This document shows, one piece after another, positions 48,028-56,796 of a stretch of DNA of 64,000 bases. The stretch covers positions 34,125 to 98,124 of the forward strand of contig NZ_MIKB01000003.1 of NCBI RefSeq assembly GCF_001730365.1. The letters are read 5' to 3'. The translations under genes were made by a program, and so were the position numbers. The notes under the pieces were generated by a model. That model ran no database searches, was not told the DNA's origin, and worked only from the letters and a program-made list of their open reading frames with translations. This DNA comes from Enterococcus quebecensis. Its GTDB lineage: Bacteria; Bacillota; Bacilli; Lactobacillales; Enterococcaceae. Numbering within the stretch: position 1 is the first letter of the stretch; every line of letters begins with the position of its first letter.

Positions 48028-48189
48028 TTATTGTGCTACAAATTGATCCATCTTCTTCTCAACAGCTTCCCCACATACATTGGCAAATTCAGCCGATAAT
48101 CGTCGAAGTTCTATCGCATCTTCTAAAGAAAGATCTTCCGTTTGAAATTTTCCAATTAATTCCAATAATTGTTCTGTATTGTCATTCAT
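48028..48189 (-). CDS. XseB-like 53-residue protein
   Basis: A 53-residue frame with AAGGTGG 7 bases before its ATG and its own terminator. LELIGKFQTEDLSLEDAIEL and the following Arg-Arg/Ala-Glu/Cys/Glu-Lys pattern align with the helical hairpin of the exonuclease VII small subunit (XseB: GELSLEEALEL..). It is shorter than XseB (usually 70-80 residues) and no xseA is near. It may be a truncated paralogue with a new partner, or a stand-alone small protein. No family is claimed beyond this resemblance. Confidence 0.65.
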   Translation of the reverse strand: MNDNTEQLLELIGKFQTEDLSLEDAIELRRLSAEFANVCGEAVEKKMDQFVAQ

Positions 48190-48826
48190 ACCGCCACCAC
48201 CTTATTTATTCATCGATTACTTGTTCATACTCCAATTCATCATAAATAGTTAAAATGAAATTTTTACTATACAAATTAGTTAGGTTCTCTATTTATTATA
48301 CCAAATAACTTTCATGATCAATGTAAAGAATAATTGATTCAGATTGATCATTCTTCTTTAAAAAAACAAGTTAGATCATCTAATGTAATTGTTTTATAGA
48401 CAGATATTTGTTTTGCTAGAATAAAATGCTGGGAATTTCTCCAAAATATCCAATAATCGCAACTTTCTTACCAGTCTGCACTTTTTAGTAGTTCTTATTT
48501 TTTAACTGCCTTTGGATTATTCCCTTTGATAATAATCATTTGATTTTACTCCCTCATCTGTCTCATCTTCTCTCCAAATGAGACAAATAAACCATATGAT
48601 TATCAACCAACTTCAATTCGCGACTACTCTTATTCACGCAAAATAATCTTCTTCTAAATAAAAAGCATAATGTGCTCGTTCAGATATGAAGGGAAATAGG
48701 CCACTATAACTGAGGTACTTTTTTTCTCATTCATATGTTGTCATTTTTCCAAAACTCAAGCTCATGAAGCTAAAATAAAACAATCACATTCTAACCATAT
48801 CATAGAAAAAAAATAAAGCAAGAGTA
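48190..48826. other. Gene-free stretch between mini-gene and nagE
   Basis: About 640 A/T-rich bases. Contains an inverted repeat TGTCTCAT/ATGAGACA (48559-48566, 48578-48585). Short frames on the minus strand (for example near 48700) are broken by several stops and have no clear ribosome site. No RNA element recognised. Confidence 0.4.
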
Positions 48827-48861
48827 TAAAAAAGCTATCCAAGAAATTTCTCGGATAGCTT
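48827..48861 (-). terminator. Intrinsic terminator after nagE
   Basis: AAGCTATCC pairs with GGATAGCTT, followed by six T on the minus strand. Confidence 0.9.
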
Positions 48862-48869
48862 AACTTTAA

Positions 48870-50852
48870 CTATTTAACAGTTACTTTACCAATTGAATCA
48901 TTCGCAGATACTGTTTGGTTTGATTTAGTTAAATCGTAGTTTTCAACAACATCTTGATTTGTGAATACAACGATTAAATCAGATTTCTTACCTGCAGTTT
49001 CTAGAGCGGCTAAATCAATTGTAGCTACTTTATCACCTTGTTTAAGTACTTGACCTTCTTCAACATGTAAAGTAAATGGTTCACCTTTTAGCTCAACCGT
49101 ATCTAAGCCCATATGCAACAACACTTCGATACCAGAATCTGTTTGAATTCCTAATGCATGTTTTGTTGGGAAAATACTTGTGATTTTTCCAGCTACTGGT
49201 GTAGAGACTTCACCATCAGTTGGAATAACAGCAAAACCATCACCCATCATTTTAGCAGAAAATACATCATCTTGTACTTCTGAAATTGGAATAACTTTCC
49301 CATTTGCAACAGCATATAATTCAGTTTCTTTTGCAGTTGCTTTTGGTGTTTCAGCTTTCACCTCAGGCTTTTTTGCAGGTTCACCTGAAACTGGAGCTGC
49401 TCCTTTGTGAAGCTTAGTCATTTCATCTGCTACGAATTGTACTTCAGTACCAACGATGACTTGAATATTTTTATCGTCAATTACTTTCACACCTGGTACG
49501 CCAGTTGCTTTAATTTTTGCTTGATCAACTTTACTTGTGTCATTAACCGTTAAACGTAAACGAGTTGTACAGTTATCAATTGAAGTAACATTTGCATCAG
49601 CGCCAAGACCTTGATAGATTTTATTTGCTAGTACAGCAAATTTATTATCGCCAGTAGTATCAACGTCTGGTGTTTCTTCACCTTCGCCTTCTTCACGTCC
49701 TGGAGTCATTAAGTTGAATTTCTTAATTGCAAAATCAAAGATTACAAAGTATAAAACTGCCATTACAATACCTTGAATGATTAACATAAATGGTTGATTT
49801 GCAATTGGATTGCGTAAACTTAAAACAAAGTCCACTAGGCCTGCACTAAAGGCAAACCCTGCTGTCCAATGGAAAAATGCTGAAATAAATAATGAGATAC
49901 CCGTTAATATTGCATGTAAAACATACAATGGCCATGCAACGAACATGAATGAGAACTCTAATGGTTCAGTCACTCCTGTGAAAAATGAAGCAAAAGCTGC
50001 GGCAATCATCAGTGAAGCAGTTGCTTTTTTCTTTTCAGGACGTGCATTACGGTAAATAGCATATGCACCAGCTGGTAAACCAAACATCATAACTGGGAAG
50101 AAACCAGCTTGGTACATACCAGTAACTCCTTTTTCACCAGCTCCTTTTAAAAAGTTACCAATATCATTAATACCTGCCACGTCAAACCAAAACACCGAAT
50201 TTAACGCATGGTGCAATCCTGTGGGAATCAACAGGCGGTTAAAGAATCCGTATAAACCAGCACCAACAGCACCTAATTTAGAGATAGACTCCCCGAAAGT
50301 AACTAATCCAGAGAATACTACTGGCCATAAGAAGAACAACACGCCAGAAGCAACTAACATTGCTAAGGCTGTCATAATTGGCACCAATCGTTTTCCACTA
50401 AAGAAGGATAACGCCATTGGTAGTTTTACTTGACTGAATCGATTATACATCGAAGCTGCAATCAAACCAGACAAAATACCAATAAATGCATTACTGATTT
50501 TAGCAAATGATGGATCAACTTGCTCCACAGGAATGCCTTTCATTGCACCAACAGCTGCTGTTGAAAGTAAAGTTGTTACAACCAAAAACGCTACTAATCC
50601 ACTAAGTGCTGCTGCGCCATCTTTATCCTTAGACATACCTAACGCTAGTCCTACCGCGAATAAAACAGGTAGATTATCGATAATTGCACCACCTGCTTTA
50701 ACTAAAAAGACAGATAGAAAATTTGGATCTCCCAAACCTGTCATTACGTTAGGGTCAATCCAATACCCAATACCCATTAGAATCGCTGCAGCTGGCAATA
50801 CCGCTACAGGAAGCATCAACGAGCGTCCCATTCTTTGCATATAAGCTTTCAT
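48870..50852 (-). CDS. nagE: PTS EIICBA, N-acetylglucosamine-type (NagE)
   Basis: 660-residue sugar permease of the phosphotransferase system: EIIC membrane part (about 1-370), EIIB (about 395-475, active Cys in DNCTTRLRL) and EIIA (about 510-650, active His in VLLHMGLDTVEL). The stretch HALNSVFWFDVAGIND is characteristic of GlcNAc-specific NagE rather than PtsG, so GlcNAc is the most likely substrate; glucose is a second option. 21 bases after the PRD antiterminator gene. A cre site lies before the pair. Confidence 0.88.
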   Translation of the reverse strand: MKAYMQRMGRSLMLPVAVLPAAAILMGIGYWIDPNVMTGLGDPNFLSVFLVKAGGAIIDNLPVLFAVGLALGMSKDKDGAAALSGLVAFLVVTTLLSTAAVGAMKGIPVEQVDPSFAKISNAFIGILSGLIAASMYNRFSQVKLPMALSFFSGKRLVPIMTALAMLVASGVLFFLWPVVFSGLVTFGESISKLGAVGAGLYGFFNRLLIPTGLHHALNSVFWFDVAGINDIGNFLKGAGEKGVTGMYQAGFFPVMMFGLPAGAYAIYRNARPEKKKATASLMIAAAFASFFTGVTEPLEFSFMFVAWPLYVLHAILTGISLFISAFFHWTAGFAFSAGLVDFVLSLRNPIANQPFMLIIQGIVMAVLYFVIFDFAIKKFNLMTPGREEGEGEETPDVDTTGDNKFAVLANKIYQGLGADANVTSIDNCTTRLRLTVNDTSKVDQAKIKATGVPGVKVIDDKNIQVIVGTEVQFVADEMTKLHKGAAPVSGEPAKKPEVKAETPKATAKETELYAVANGKVIPISEVQDDVFSAKMMGDGFAVIPTDGEVSTPVAGKITSIFPTKHALGIQTDSGIEVLLHMGLDTVELKGEPFTLHVEEGQVLKQGDKVATIDLAALETAGKKSDLIVVFTNQDVVENYDLTKSNQTVSANDSIGKVTVK

Positions 50853-50873
50853 TTTTGTATCTCTCCTTGTCTT

Positions 50874-51707
50874 TTATTTGATCATCTTTAGCCGTTCGAT
50901 ATGAATAGCTAGATAACCTAATTCTTCATTTGGTACTTGGTAGTGAAAATTTCTCATTAACAAAACTTGGACTTTTTTCGATATTTCGTAACTTTCTGCA
51001 TATTTCTTACGCACAATATCCAAAATCTCATCATCTAACACTGCATACTGACTTTGCTGAAAACGATGAATAAACAATCGCAAATGATTGACTAATCGTG
51101 AATAACTCAAGCTCATCTTTTCATCATGGATATTGATTCCTAATTCTTGCTCAATTAAATGAATAACTTCTGAAACAATAGTGACTTCACGAATACTTTT
51201 ACTATTATCCGTTCGTCCGCTGCGAGCACTATGAATATGGATTGCAATATAACCTGCTTCATCATAACTAAACGGAATTCCAAGTGTTTGCGTCAAATAA
51301 TCCACGGCCCATTGTGCAATTGAGAACTCTTCACTATAAAGAATTTCGATCTCATTTAAAAGTTTATTTCTCACAATGATATTATTTTGGATATTTTCAG
51401 CAGCAAACGCAATATGATCACTTAAACCAATATTGATGTGTTCATTCAGTTTCTCACCAAGTACGGTCTCGGCATGAGCGATGATTGCTTCCGTGACAAA
51501 AAAATACTTTTCATCAATTTGTGATAATAGAACTTGGAGCTTTTTTAAGCCTTCGGGTTCCATTACAAACATTCGTTCCACTTGCTGTTGGGGTAACAAA
51601 TCATTTTTCTTTTTGTTAAAACCCACACCCTTGCCAACTGCCACTTTTTCCTGCCCAGCATCCACGACAAGTACTGCATTTTGATTGAGCACCTTTTTGA
51701 TTTTCAT
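50874..51707 (-). CDS. PRD-type transcriptional antiterminator (BglG/GlcT family)
   Basis: 277 residues: RNA-binding CAT domain (about 1-60, KVLNQNAVLVVD and GKGVGFNKKKND) and two PTS-regulation domains with conserved histidines (about 70-170 and 175-277). Prevents termination at a RAT in leaders of PTS genes when not phosphorylated. Start at 51707 with AGAGGA upstream. It is the first gene of the pair with nagE; no RAT lies in the 21-base gap, so the target would have to be its own leader or elsewhere. Confidence 0.9.
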   Translation of the reverse strand: MKIKKVLNQNAVLVVDAGQEKVAVGKGVGFNKKKNDLLPQQQVERMFVMEPEGLKKLQVLLSQIDEKYFFVTEAIIAHAETVLGEKLNEHINIGLSDHIAFAAENIQNNIIVRNKLLNEIEILYSEEFSIAQWAVDYLTQTLGIPFSYDEAGYIAIHIHSARSGRTDNSKSIREVTIVSEVIHLIEQELGINIHDEKMSLSYSRLVNHLRLFIHRFQQSQYAVLDDEILDIVRKKYAESYEISKKVQVLLMRNFHYQVPNEELGYLAIHIERLKMIK

Positions 51708-51731
51708 AAACATTCCTCTTCTGCAGAAGTA

Positions 51732-51779
51732 GATTGTCCATTTTCTTGCTGTAAGACAACAAAAAAGCATAGAACAATC
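51732..51779 (-). promoter_or_regulatory. Possible RAT-like hairpin in the antiterminator leader
   Basis: Minus strand GATTGTTC pairs with GGACAATC (one G-U) around a 32-base loop, with GGGATTGTT at the 5' side as in LicT/GlcT-type RAT elements. The match to the consensus is partial. Confidence 0.3.
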
Positions 51780-51844
51780 CCGTCAAAATATGAGTATATC
51801 ATATTTCAATGAAATTCTTCCATGCCTAGTATTATCTAGTCACA

Positions 51845-51858
51845 TGAAAACGCTATTT
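51845..51858 (+). promoter_or_regulatory. cre-like site upstream of the glcT-nagE pair
   Basis: TGAAAACGCTATTT matches the cre consensus in 12 of 14 positions; about 140 bases upstream of the antiterminator gene. Confidence 0.45.
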
Positions 51859-51966
51859 GCAATTTGTTAACAGTGATAGTTTACAAAGATATAGACCATT
51901 TGTCAATCATTTTGATTCTATTTTTTTCTTACTGATGAAAATTAGGCTATTTAAACGTTTATCTTA

Positions 51967-52008
51967 TAAAAAAACAGGAGCGTTCTAACAATGAGAACAC
52001 TCCTGTTT
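51967..52008 (-). terminator. Intrinsic terminator after rpoE
   Basis: AAACAGGAG.GTTCT pairs with AGAAC.CTCCTGTTT, followed by seven T on the minus strand. Confidence 0.9.
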
Positions 52009-52013
52009 ACTTT

Positions 52014-52643
52014 TTATTTTTCCTCTTCAGGATCTGCATATTCATCTTCGTCATCAAAGTCATCATCTACATCATCTTCATCAATAATCGTCAGATCTTC
52101 TTCGATTCCTGGTAACTCTTCTTCCTCATCATCAGAATCTGCTCCGATTTCTTGAAGATCTGAGTTATATGCTTTGATCTCTTCGTCTTCTTCATCATCG
52201 TCATCATCATAAAGAATGTCATCGTCGTCATCCGTCAATTCAGCATCTTCCGGATCGTCATCATTGTAGTCGATCACATCTTCATCATTTGCATCAATAA
52301 TGAAGGCATTGACTTTCTTACGTTTTCTGCGGCGTGGTTTATCCTCTTCATCTTCTTCTAAACCGTGTGTTACTTCTTCGTCGATAGAATCAATTGGATA
52401 CCATGAGCGCAAGCCCCAACGGTTATCTCCTAAAGAGATAAAACTGCCATCAATATTTAAGTCAGTATAAAATTGTGCTAAAGAGTCACGAATTTCGCTG
52501 TCAGATTTTCCAAGATAATTTTGAATTTGGTTTACTAAATCAGAGAAGTCCATCACATCTTCACGTTGTTCTAAAATTGCGTGCGCAACTTCGATCATGG
52601 ATAGTTCATCTTTGTTCAACCCGTCAAATACATTAATTTCCAA
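52014..52643 (-). CDS. rpoE: RNA polymerase delta subunit
   Basis: Gram-positive RNA polymerase delta subunit, which helps recycling and promoter selectivity. 209 residues: winged-helix-like N-terminal domain (about 1-90, [17 protein letters not shown]) and a very acidic, Asp/Glu-rich disordered tail (about 115-209). I chose TTG at 52643, from AAAGGA 9-10 bases upstream; the in-frame GTG at 52652 would be only one base from that site. Ends with a strong terminator. Confidence 0.93.
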   Translation of the reverse strand: MEINVFDGLNKDELSMIEVAHAILEQREDVMDFSDLVNQIQNYLGKSDSEIRDSLAQFYTDLNIDGSFISLGDNRWGLRSWYPIDSIDEEVTHGLEEDEEDKPRRRKRKKVNAFIIDANDEDVIDYNDDDPEDAELTDDDDDILYDDDDDEEDEEIKAYNSDLQEIGADSDDEEEELPGIEEDLTIIDEDDVDDDFDDEDEYADPEEEK

Positions 52644-52718
52644 ACGGTACACGTCCTTTCACAGTCTACTCCTTATCATACAAAAACATCAAGAAAAAAT
52701 CAATTGATTATTGCATAA

Positions 52719-53153
52719 TTACGCAGTAAATTCTAGTTCTAAATGATATTCACCTATTTTTTCCGCTTGAGAGTACAAATCATAATCAATCAAAATGCTT
52801 CCTGCAACAGGCTGATCCTTCAAGCTAAAGCGTAAATTACGAGTAAATGTCGTAATTTGGAATAAGCCATAAGGCGTCTTGTAACTAGTATCTAACCGTT
52901 CCTGATAAGCAAACTTCAAACGCATTCTAAGTCCACCAGCTCGAATCAATTGGATTTTCCCGTCCGGTTCGACTTTGATCGTCACCGGCACAGGCTCCCC
53001 TTCTTCTTGCTCTTCTTTATAACGGATATATAGCGTATCACCGATTTTTACAATTTGACCTTCTAAGTCGAAATAAAAATTTTTCTTTTCCCCAGCTTGA
53101 TCTACAACTGTTTTCAATTGAATAGATACTGGTGTACCTTGTGATAAATCCAT
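52719..53153 (-). CDS. DUF1934 family protein (YwiB)
   Basis: 144 residues, lipocalin-like beta fold (DUF1934). Typical: GTPVSIQLKTVV at the N-terminus, LIRAGGLRMRLKF and the near C-terminal GSILIDYDLY. Unknown function. AAGGAGAG upstream. In many Firmicutes it sits near rpoE as here. Confidence 0.85.
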   Translation of the reverse strand: MDLSQGTPVSIQLKTVVDQAGEKKNFYFDLEGQIVKIGDTLYIRYKEEQEEGEPVPVTIKVEPDGKIQLIRAGGLRMRLKFAYQERLDTSYKTPYGLFQITTFTRNLRFSLKDQPVAGSILIDYDLYSQAEKIGEYHLELEFTA

Positions 53154-53314
53154 TTAACACACTCTCCTTAATTTAAAAGCGTAGCAGGCTCAAAAAACTC
53201 TGACCGAAAAATAGTAAAAATTCAAGAGGACACTTTTTGTCGCATTCAATTTTTGTTTTTTTCCCGAAGAGCTAGCCTGTAAAGCTAAATAATAAAAATG
53301 ATCTAGTGAATCAT

Positions 53315-54256
53315 TTAAACCAATGCCTCAGCAATCATCTGATCGATTACTAAAATAGTACAGCATTTACCTAATAACAAAGGTTCAATACTTTCTGCTT
53401 TTTCTTTACCGCAGCCGATAACCATGACATTTGGGATGTTCACCAAATCTTCCACTTTAATCCCCAGCATTCGATTACTCAGTTCATTGTTCACTGTTTG
53501 ACCGTTTTTGTCAAATAAGGACGCCACCGCATCTCCTTTGACACCTGTTTCTTTGATTATTTGCATTTCTTTTGTTTCTATATAGCCAAGACGCTTCCAA
53601 GTTGAACTTTCATTTGGGTTTCCTACGCCAATAATTGCAAAATCAACATTCTTTGCTTGTTCCATTGCTTTTCCAACTAGTTGTGTATCATTTAAAACCT
53701 CCGCTAAGGTAATACTTTCAGCTAATGCAGGAGCATAAAAATATTGACATCGACTATTTAATTTCTCAGCTAAGCGAAAAACTAAATGATTGGTATCAAA
53801 ATAAAGATGCTCACTAGAAACACCACCCACTAAAGGACAAACATTAGTAGTTGGAAATGAACAGTAGGACATTTCATCGATCATATCAGCTAATGTGGTT
53901 CCCCACGATAATCCTACACTCATACCATCTTCTAATCGTTCTTTGAGGTAAAAAGAAGCTGCTCGGCTGACTTCCCGTTGTACTGTTTCTATCAGTCTTT
54001 GATCATTTGCAGGTACTACGATTACATCGTCTAACTGATATTTCTTTTCTAAACGCAAACCAAGCTCTACCGCATACGCCGATTCATCTTTGATTGAAAT
54101 CGATACAATTCCAGCCTCTTTTGCTTGCTGTAAAATTTTAGAAATAACAGGTCGTGAAATCCCCATTTTCTGAGAGATCATCGCTTGAGTCATTCCTTGT
54201 TCATAATACATTGTAACAATTTTTAGCATTTTTCTGCGATCTTCACTTATTTTCAT
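53315..54256 (-). CDS. SorC-family sugar-binding transcriptional regulator
   Basis: 313 residues: N-terminal HTH (TQAMISQKMGISRPVISKIL) and a sugar-phosphate-binding SIS-like domain (about 55-310) with GLSWGTTLADMI, PLVGGVSS and FAIIGVGNP. SorC/CggR-type. It follows the E1 genes by 2 bases, so it is probably their regulator, encoded in the same operon. Effector not known. Confidence 0.88.
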   Translation of the reverse strand: MKISEDRRKMLKIVTMYYEQGMTQAMISQKMGISRPVISKILQQAKEAGIVSISIKDESAYAVELGLRLEKKYQLDDVIVVPANDQRLIETVQREVSRAASFYLKERLEDGMSVGLSWGTTLADMIDEMSYCSFPTTNVCPLVGGVSSEHLYFDTNHLVFRLAEKLNSRCQYFYAPALAESITLAEVLNDTQLVGKAMEQAKNVDFAIIGVGNPNESSTWKRLGYIETKEMQIIKETGVKGDAVASLFDKNGQTVNNELSNRMLGIKVEDLVNIPNVMVIGCGKEKAESIEPLLLGKCCTILVIDQMIAEALV

Positions 54257-54258
54257 AA

Positions 54259-55248
54259 CTACGATCGAACCTCTATCATTAAATTTTCTACCGCTTCAAC
54301 TAGTGAATCAACTTGAGGTGTTGCAAGGGATTCCAACATTTTTTGCGCAGGCATTGGTACAAATTCCCCACCTAAACGAATAATTGGTGCTTTCAATTGC
54401 AGCGCCATTTCTGACTCAGCAATAATTGAGGTGATTTCCCCGCTAAAACCACTGTTTTTAACTGCTTCAGTTACAACAATTACTCGTTTTGTTTTTTCAA
54501 CAGATCGCAAAATAGTTTCTTTGTCTAACGGTACCAATGTTCTTGGATCTATCACTTCAACAGAAATTCCTTTTTCTTTTAAGATTTCTGATGCTTCCAA
54601 TGCTTTATTGACCATAATTCCTGTAGCAATGATTGTCACATCATTCCCTATTTGTTTGATATCAGCAACACCAATTGGAAGTGTATAAGGTTCAGATGGA
54701 ACCTCTGCACTAGTTTTATATAATAGTTTGTGTTCATAGAACATAACAGGATTATTATCCTTTATCGCCGCATGAAGTAACCCTTTTGCATCATATGCAT
54801 TTGACGGTTGGATGACTTTTAGCCCTGGTATATGTGCCATCCAATTTTCTAAGCTTTGCGAATGTTGAGCTGCTGCTCCTGTACCAGAACCTGCTGCGGT
54901 TCGCATCACTAAGGGAACTTTAGCTTTCCCACCGTACATGTAATGAATTTTAGCCGCTTGATTAACAAGTTGATCCATTGCTACAGTAATAAAATCAGAA
55001 AACTGCAATTCCATCACCGGACGCATTCCTGTCATAGCAGCGCCCACTGCCGCACCAGCAATTGCACTCTCAGAAATTGGTGTATCTCTCACACGTTTCG
55101 CTCCATATTTTTCTTGAAGTCCCTGGGTAGCACCGAAGCCACCGCCATAAACACCAATATCTTCTCCTAAAAGAAAAACACGTTCATCATCAGCTAAGGC
55201 TTCATCCATCGCTTCATTGATTGCTTGTAAATAAGTAATTGTTCTCAT
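54259..55248 (-). CDS. 2-oxoacid/acetoin dehydrogenase E1 beta subunit
   Basis: 329 residues, transketolase-type beta subunit: MRTITYLQAINEAMDEAL, GEDIGVYGG, TPISESAIAGAAVGAAMTG, PVMELQFSDF, and a C-terminal transketolase domain with VIDPRTLVPLD. Pairs with the alpha gene, which it overlaps by 4 bases. Acetoin (AcoB) and pyruvate (PdhB) forms are hard to separate by eye; the absence of E2 and E3 nearby is unusual. Confidence 0.9.
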   Translation of the reverse strand: MRTITYLQAINEAMDEALADDERVFLLGEDIGVYGGGFGATQGLQEKYGAKRVRDTPISESAIAGAAVGAAMTGMRPVMELQFSDFITVAMDQLVNQAAKIHYMYGGKAKVPLVMRTAAGSGTGAAAQHSQSLENWMAHIPGLKVIQPSNAYDAKGLLHAAIKDNNPVMFYEHKLLYKTSAEVPSEPYTLPIGVADIKQIGNDVTIIATGIMVNKALEASEILKEKGISVEVIDPRTLVPLDKETILRSVEKTKRVIVVTEAVKNSGFSGEITSIIAESEMALQLKAPIIRLGGEFVPMPAQKMLESLATPQVDSLVEAVENLMIEVRS

Positions 55249-56243
55249 ACTTCATCCTCCGCATAAACATGTGTCCATAAATCATCCACTGTCGGCTCGC
55301 TGTCTAACTTCACCGAAGAAATTATATCTGCTAGATCTTTTCGAATCGCGATTTCCAATTGACGAATGTCTATTTCTTGAAGCATCCCTTTTTGAATCAG
55401 TTCTTTTTCCAAGCGAAAAATCGGATCATTATTTTCTTGCCATTCTCGACATTCATCTTCTGAACGATAAATTAACTTATCTGACTTAGAATGTCCTTTA
55501 TGACGATAAGTCAGTGCTTCGATCAATGTAGGACCGTCGCCTTTTCTCGCTTTTTCTACTGCGTTATGAACCGTTCTAGTTACAGCTTCCAAATCATTCC
55601 CGTCAATGGTTATTCCTTCAATACCATAACTTTTTCCTCGTTCAGAAAGTTTATCAATATTAACCATCTGCTCAATTGAGCTACTCATACCGTATTGATT
55701 GTTTTCAATGAAATATATAACTGGCAACTGCCATATAGAGGCTAAATTTAATGCTTCATGGAAACTACCCTCATTTGTAGCACCATCACCAGCATAACAT
55801 AATACCACTTGATCCGTTCCTTGCATCTGAGCGCTTAATGCAGCACCTGCCGCAATAGGAAAGCCCGCGCCAACGATACCGTTTGATCCTAAGTTTCCCA
55901 CATCTAAATCAGCAATATGCATACTACCGCCTTTACCTTCATTTGTGCCAGTTTTTTTCCCAAGCATTTCGGCAAACATACTTCTGATATCTGTTCCTTT
56001 AGCAATGCAATGTCCATGATTTCTGTGTGTTGATACGATCCAGTCACTCTGTTTTAAAATCCCTGCTCCCCCAACGGCAGTTGCTTCTTGTCCAGTGCAG
56101 AGGTGCATCGTACCATACAGCTCTCCAGTATCAAAAAGTTCTTGAATCATTTCTTCAAAAATACGGATTTCCCACATTTTTTTCAAAGCATCAATCTCAT
56201 TAATCCATTTAATTTCCTTGTTATCGATCATATTCCGGCTCAT
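55245..56243 (-). CDS. 2-oxoacid/acetoin dehydrogenase E1 alpha subunit
   Basis: 332 residues, thiamine-diphosphate enzyme. Cofactor motif GDGATNEGSFHEALN..ENNQYGMSS and the His-rich THRNHGHCIAKG at the active site; GGSMHIADL is typical of the AcoA/PdhA group. ATG at 56243 with AAGGAGTGA upstream. First gene of an operon with the beta subunit and a SorC regulator. Resembles AcoA as much as PdhA. Confidence 0.9.
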   Translation of the reverse strand: MSRNMIDNKEIKWINEIDALKKMWEIRIFEEMIQELFDTGELYGTMHLCTGQEATAVGGAGILKQSDWIVSTHRNHGHCIAKGTDIRSMFAEMLGKKTGTNEGKGGSMHIADLDVGNLGSNGIVGAGFPIAAGAALSAQMQGTDQVVLCYAGDGATNEGSFHEALNLASIWQLPVIYFIENNQYGMSSSIEQMVNIDKLSERGKSYGIEGITIDGNDLEAVTRTVHNAVEKARKGDGPTLIEALTYRHKGHSKSDKLIYRSEDECREWQENNDPIFRLEKELIQKGMLQEIDIRQLEIAIRKDLADIISSVKLDSEPTVDDLWTHVYAEDEV

Positions 56244-56288
56244 TTTCTCACTCCTTTACATTTGTTCTCCTGTTAATCATATGTAAAT

Positions 56289-56317
56289 ATTTTATAGTTT
56301 TATTTAGCCGATAGCAA
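56289..56317 (-). promoter_or_regulatory. Promoter of the E1 operon
   Basis: Minus strand TTGCTA, 17 bases, TAAAAT, about 45 bases before the first gene. Confidence 0.55.
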
Positions 56318-56436
56318 GATTTTCTCGGTATTTTTTTGATTTCTTTAAAAATTCCTAGTTTTCCTAGTTTTTTCTATACGGATAAGCATGTTTTTTCTTG
56401 TAAATCGTTTATAATAGAATATGGAGGTGGAAACTG

Positions 56437-56796
56437 ATGTTATTTCACGATGAAGAAGCGATGTTATTTTGTATGCATTGCCAAAAAGAAACACTCCATG
56501 ACATTGAATATATGAACGACATTATTTCGAGCATTGCATGTGAGGAGTGCCATAACCAAATGAGCATCGATATTGATGCAATGAATCATTTTTATCATTA
56601 TCTATATGAACGCTTAGTCTCTAAACCTGGTCGCTTAACTGAAGAAGCTAGACAAGATTTCAGTAAATTTTTAGCCACCATGCCAATGAGGATTATTAGT
56701 AAACCAATGCGTTTTACGAACGAATATAATCGAATGAATAAAGAAGTGAAAGACTACGTCTCTCGCGCAAAACAGGATGAAGAATATGATGACTAA
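56437..56796 (+). CDS. Conserved small protein with two CxxC pairs
   Basis: 119 residues. Two Cys pairs (CMHC near 12-15 and CEEC near 36-39) suggest a zinc ribbon; the rest is helical. Small proteins of this type stand before lipL in related Firmicutes; function unknown. GGAGGTGG upstream of the ATG. Overlaps the next gene. Confidence 0.75.
   Translation: MLFHDEEAMLFCMHCQKETLHDIEYMNDIISSIACEECHNQMSIDIDAMNHFYHYLYERLVSKPGRLTEEARQDFSKFLATMPMRIISKPMRFTNEYNRMNKEVKDYVSRAKQDEEYDD

Noticed and set aside
47955..48245. Plus-strand frame of 96 codons
   Set aside because: Opposite the XseB-like gene and its terminator; the minus-strand reading has the ribosome site and the family pattern.
48590..48800. 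Broken short frames on the minus strand, possible pseudogene
   Set aside because: Several stops in every frame and no recognisable family; A/T-rich noise is as likely.
52040..52310. Apparent tandem GAT/GAA repeat
   Set aside because: It is the Asp/Glu-rich tail of the RNA polymerase delta subunit, not a repeat element.
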